From: JAVBJN01 sp031546985
Lineage (GTDB): Bacteria > Bacteroidota > Bacteroidia > Chitinophagales > Chitinophagaceae
Length of the DNA stretch: 64,000 bases
Direction: 5' to 3'
NCBI GenBank assembly: GCA_031546985.1
Contig: JAVBJN010000019.1
Span: 1 to 64,000, forward strand
Shown here: one piece after another, positions 62,301 to 64,000 of the stretch
How the letters are laid out: every line of letters begins with the position of its first letter
Numbering within the stretch: the first letter of the stretch is position 1
Translations under genes and position numbers: made by a program
The notes under the pieces: model-generated
What the model saw: only the letters and a program-made list of their open reading frames with translations
Database searches by the model: none
What the model was told of the DNA's origin: nothing

Positions 62301-64000
62301 GGCAGTACCGTTAATCCAAACAGGAAACGGGCCACCACGTTTAATGCATTGTTGCCTATTTCGGTAAGGTGGGCTTTTAGTGTAAGATCCAGCGGTTTGT
62401 GGATGAGTTGCCAGGTTGTAGCTGCAATAATGGGCAGCAGCAATATAAGGGTAATGCTCAGGGTCCAGAACCAGGGAAAAGGCAATACCGTCCAGCCCAG
62501 GAGGAGCAAGAGCAGCAGTGAGGGGGGCAACAGGCTCCTGCGCAGGTTGTCAAAGATCTTCCACCTCGACAATCCGGAGAGTTTATTGGTGGTAAGGCGG
62601 TTGTTGCCTTTGCGTACCCAGGGCAGCAGCCAGGCTGCAATTTGCCAGTCGCCCCTTATCCAGCGGTGGTGGCGTTTTATATCGGTCGCGTATTGAGCGG
62701 GGTTTTCTTCGTACAGGTTTATATCGCTCAGCAAGCCGGAGCGGGCATAGCAGCCCTCCAGCAGATCGTGGCTCAGAATGCGGTTTTCGGGAAAAACCTG
62801 GCGCACAGCCTGCTCAAACAGGTCTACATCGTAAATGCCTTTGCCGATAAACGATCCTTCGCCAAACAAATCCTGGTACACATCCGACGATACGCGGGTG
62901 TAGGGATCAATGCCTGCCATATCGCCCTGCATCCTGGAGTAGAGTGTGGGCGCCCCTTTGGGAATAGCAGAAGCCACCCGTGGCTGCAGAATGGCATATC
63001 CCTCTGTAATGCGTTTTTTGCGGCGGTCATATACCGGGCGGTTGAGCGGATGCGCCATGGTAGCTACGATCTTCCATACCGCCTCGCGGGGCAGTTGGGT
63101 ATCGGAATCGAGGGTAATAACATATTTAATGTTGGAGAGTACAAAACGTTGCCCGTATACCAGGGCAAACGGATTCTGTCCCTTTCCTTTCAGGTATGCG
63201 TTAAGATCGGAGAGTTTACCCCTTTTGCGTTCATAGCCCATCCATTTGCCTTCTTTGGCATTCCAGGTGCGGGCGCGGTGAAAAAGGAAAAAGAGATCAA
63301 ACCCATCCTGCCTGTATTTGAGGTTTAGGGCCTCGATCCGCTCGCGTGCCAATGTAAGCAGGGCTTCATCTGTGGGCATGGTTTCGGCATCGGCATCGGC
63401 AAAGTCGGTGAGTAACCCAAAATGAAGATTAGGTTCCCGGTTGGCCAGAAAACGTATTTCCAATGCTTCTACCAGTTCGTCAATATAATCGGCATCGGTA
63501 AGCATGGTGGGAACGATAACCAGTGTGCGGTATTCGGTGGGGATGCCGCGCGAAAAATCCATCCGGGGCAGCAGCACGGGTTTTACCGTTATGGTTGCAA
63601 TCCAGTTCACCAGCGAAACCGCAAGTTGCGCCGCGCAGGAAAGCGAAAGCAAAGCGGTTACCGACAGCAGTAGCCAACCTGTAATGCCATGCACGTATTC
63701 CATATACCACAGGCCCAGTGTAATGGATACGGTGAGGAGGGCAATGGAAAACAGGTAAACGAATACAGGTGCCCGTTTGGTTACGTTGGACAGGTGTTGT
63801 CGTATGGTAAAACGCATGCCGCATACCTTATGGGTTTCGGCAAGGCCTTTGTCTATAAGATAGTAGCCTACATGCTGCCGTTTTTTGAACTGTGATTGTT
63901 CGTTTTGCGGCTGGTTGGCCAGTTCCAGTACTTTGCGGGCTACATCGATTTCGGATTGTTTAGCGGCTTTGGCAATACCTTCTACCACGTGCCGGTACCT
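56324..64000 (-). CDS. Cyclic beta-1,2-glucan synthase-like giant protein (GT84-GH94), partial
   Basis: At least 2558 residues. The frame stays open to the right edge, and the GTG at 63988 is not a credible start, so the N-terminus is outside. Membrane helices near 100-150 are followed by a glycosyltransferase domain (EYRTLVIVPTML, DSDTQLPREAVWK at about 295, RHHRWIRGDWQIAAWLLP at about 440), then more helices (about 480-670). A glucoamylase-like domain follows, then two large beta-sandwiches. A GH94 phosphorylase-like domain has GSGDWNDGMDRVGNQGKGESVW at about 2230, with the catalytic Asp. This is the NdvB/ChvB plan: UDP-glucose is polymerised to a beta-1,2-glucan, trimmed by the phosphorylase part and cyclised. 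NdvB is about 2800 residues, so 200-300 residues are probably missing. It acts at the inner membrane. No exporter is visible beside it. Confidence 0.88.
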   Translation of the reverse strand, partial: RYRHVVEGIAKAAKQSEIDVARKVLELANQPQNEQSQFKKRQHVGYYLIDKGLAETHKVCGMRFTIRQHLSNVTKRAPVFVYLFSIALLTVSITLGLWYMEYVHGITGWLLLSVTALLSLSCAAQLAVSLVNWIATITVKPVLLPRMDFSRGIPTEYRTLVIVPTMLTDADYIDELVEALEIRFLANREPNLHFGLLTDFADADAETMPTDEALLTLARERIEALNLKYRQDGFDLFFLFHRARTWNAKEGKWMGYERKRGKLSDLNAYLKGKGQNPFALVYGQRFVLSNIKYVITLDSDTQLPREAVWKIVATMAHPLNRPVYDRRKKRITEGYAILQPRVASAIPKGAPTLYSRMQGDMAGIDPYTRVSSDVYQDLFGEGSFIGKGIYDVDLFEQAVRQVFPENRILSHDLLEGCYARSGLLSDINLYEENPAQYATDIKRHHRWIRGDWQIAAWLLPWVRKGNNRLTTNKLSGLSRWKIFDNLRRSLLPPSLLLLLLLGWTVLPFPWFWTLSITLILLLPIIAATTWQLIHKPLDLTLKAHLTEIGNNALNVVARFLFGLTVLPFEAYTYTDAILRTNWRMLISRKHLLQWTTSAAASNHAPHSVWAMYRAMWVGPFISVATIGTLCYLHPQALPVATPFLLLWFFSPSIAWYLSKPEAAEEIDLPIEQTVFLHQAARKTWSFFEQFVTASENWLPPDNFQEQPEPVIAHRTSPTNMGLALLANLTAYDFGYIAGGELIQRCRQTLQSMLQLERYRGHFYNWYDTLSLLPLQPRYVSTVDSGNLAGHLLTLRQGLLTLPNQPVFDNRIFDGLQTTAQILLTLHKKHHTEAITALLDLLHNNTDETGSLIAFHEKTTQLLFMAQQLTTQENGHEPDVLQWSQRLQNQITNISEDLAALIPWSSLLPVPAAFGRLSAVESIPSLTALSNMQEELVPILTHYTQQTTDPQQITWLTQMKQYLVQGSDEAQERIMLLNELTAQCEQLSDVAYDFLLDKSTSLLRIGYNVDHQRKDDSYYDLLASEARLGIFVGIAQGKLPQESWFALGRLLTNSGGDPILLSWSGSMFEYLMPQLIMPSFDNTLLQQTSKATVKRQIEYATQRAIPWGISESAYNMVDTNLNYQYRAFGVPGLGLKRGLEEDLVIAPYATMLALMVLPAKACANLQLMAHEGFEGRFGFYEAVDYTSARLPRGKDHTIVRSYMVHHQGMSLLSLAYLLLNKPMQQRFVSELRFQATLLLLQERIPRATLFYAHTADVQETHTHTADVPVRKTNTPNTPTPEIQLLGNGRYQVMVTNSGGGYSRWKDIAVTRWREDITKDNKGIFCYIKDVDTGKFWSNTYQPTLQPAKHYEVTYAHGHIEFHRQDDGFDTRTEIVISPEDDTEMRRIRITNRTQSVKVLEITSYAEVVLAAQAADEAHPAFSNLFVQTEILPEQRAIVCTRRPRSAEEQPPWMFHLMNVHGASTESVSYETDRMRFTGRSRTLVHPLAMDEAELSGSEGAVLDPVAAIRFRISIKPNHTATIDLVYGMSESKMGCENLMHKYRDQHLKNRAFELSWTHSQVLLRQINATEAEAQLYDRLAAYLIYPHAAFRAEPGIIQSNFRGQSGLWSHSISGDIPIVLLHIYDPENIELVRQMVQAHAYWRLKGLDVDLVIWNEDHGTYRQLLQDQILGLITAEAVNHQVYNKPGSIFVKSADQLSPEDRILFASIARIIIQDDKGTLTEQVNRTFTEHIVPPLLESKPPATPDLPQEVTLPAGLLYFNGTGGFTPDGKEYKIITTPGAPTPAPWANVIANPDFGTVVSESGSAYTWAVNAHEYRLTPWSNDPVSDMGGEAFYIRDEESGFFWSPAPFPRKSAAPYITTHGFGYTRFEHAEHGIATEMCVFVDKTLPVKFVVLKIKNQSGRERKLSATGFMDIIMGDLRTKTSMHITSEQDTTTGALLLKNRYNTPFTERVTFFKTEGAQLSYTFDRTAFVGRNRNLSDPIALYRKKLSGRSGAGMDPCAALQVKFDLLNGAEKEIIFLLGNEAHTPAAQILLRKFEDREAVMQALEDVKSYWAHLLTGIQINSPDTALNIWTNGWLTYQTLASRIFARSGFYQSGGAFGFRDQLQDALSLLFIQPELVKAQILLNASRQFAEGDVQHWWHPPEGRGVRTRCSDDLLWLPFVVARYIDTTGDTDLLQTQVGFLESRLLHHDEDSVYDLPVSGNLSGTLYEHCVRAISYGHKKGVHGLPLIGSGDWNDGMDRVGNQGKGESVWLAFFRFTVLQQFEGIAHAFGDNAFATACQEEALTLQQNIETHSWDGDWYLRAFFDDGTPLGSAQNESCRIDAIAQSWAVLSGAATPQRQQKAMIALDQHLVKRSMGLIQLLDPPFDGTGPNPGYIKGYVPGVRENGGQYSHAAIWALMAFAQLGDREKVWELFNLVLPMNHTRDAAAVQVYKAEPYVMAADVYANKTHEGRGGWSWYTGSAGWMYQFLISSLLGLRLQADRLTFKPCFPLQWPSVTIDFRYGNTVYNITVYQLQDETPSRWKTDNTTGVGNTIPLNDDGNTHTAEVYINIVLHTN

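Noticed and set aside
63986..63988. GTG start codon of the glucan synthase
   Set aside because: The frame continues to the window edge and known homologues are longer, so the true start is outside the window.

Overview
The window is from a Bacteroidota chromosome, most likely a Chitinophagia-type (Chitinophagaceae-like) genome; that placement is inference from gene content and style. The signs are proteins ending in a type IX secretion (T9SS) sorting domain, large TonB-dependent and Oar-like receptors with carboxypeptidase-like N-terminal repeats, a 'regulator propeller' histidine kinase, M56/BlaI pairs carrying a TonB_C-like tail, and several promoters matching the Bacteroidota consensus (TTG/TTTG, about 20 bp, TAnnTTTG). 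The backbone has moderate G+C. The first 6 kb is clearly A+T-richer.

Layout. 1-6131: an accessory island bracketed by a 92-bp direct repeat (139-230 and 6040-6131). The repeat carries the 3' end of a proline tRNA, and a second tRNA-Pro 3' remnant (5953-5994) starts exactly in the anticodon loop. The island holds a two-frame IS transposase and a controller-methyltransferase-endonuclease restriction-modification operon. No integrase is visible. 6097-6828: a DUF1826-like gene whose last codons lie inside the right repeat. 6974-11275: an outer-membrane beta-barrel protein preceded by three tandem paralogous small secreted proteins, each followed by its own hairpin. A divergent orphan LytTR regulator stands next to them. 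12869-16615: a ferredoxin-type oxidoreductase and a copper P-type ATPase. 16779-19921: two DUF genes and a BlaI/M56 sensor pair.

20054-28035: a complete metal-responsive efflux locus in one direction: response regulator, sensor kinase, TolC-type outer membrane channel, periplasmic adaptor, a PII-like DUF190 protein, and a CzcA-class RND pump. 29452-36397: an organophosphate/phosphodiester scavenging block on the minus strand: Oar-like TonB receptor, glycerophosphodiester phosphodiesterase, calcineurin-type phosphoesterase and NPP-type phosphodiesterase. A terminator-like hairpin separates the receptor from the enzymes. 37727-41115: a propeller sensor kinase facing a LuxR-type response regulator. 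41299-45943: a MarR-controlled tripartite drug-efflux operon (TolC, HlyD/EmrA, 14-TM MFS) with matching candidate operators at both promoters.

46290-52755: a di-haem cytochrome c peroxidase, a large secreted purple-acid-phosphatase-like enzyme and a T9SS cargo protein, separated by copies of a modular intergenic repeat. 52757-56146: a SWIM-SNF2 helicase. 56324-64000: most of a giant cyclic beta-1,2-glucan synthase-like protein (GT84 + GH94) that runs off the right edge. No rRNA gene, complete tRNA gene or CRISPR array was seen. The features most worth following up are the tRNA-Pro-scarred R-M island, the triplicated secreted protein family beside its barrel protein and LytTR regulator, and the modular repeat family.
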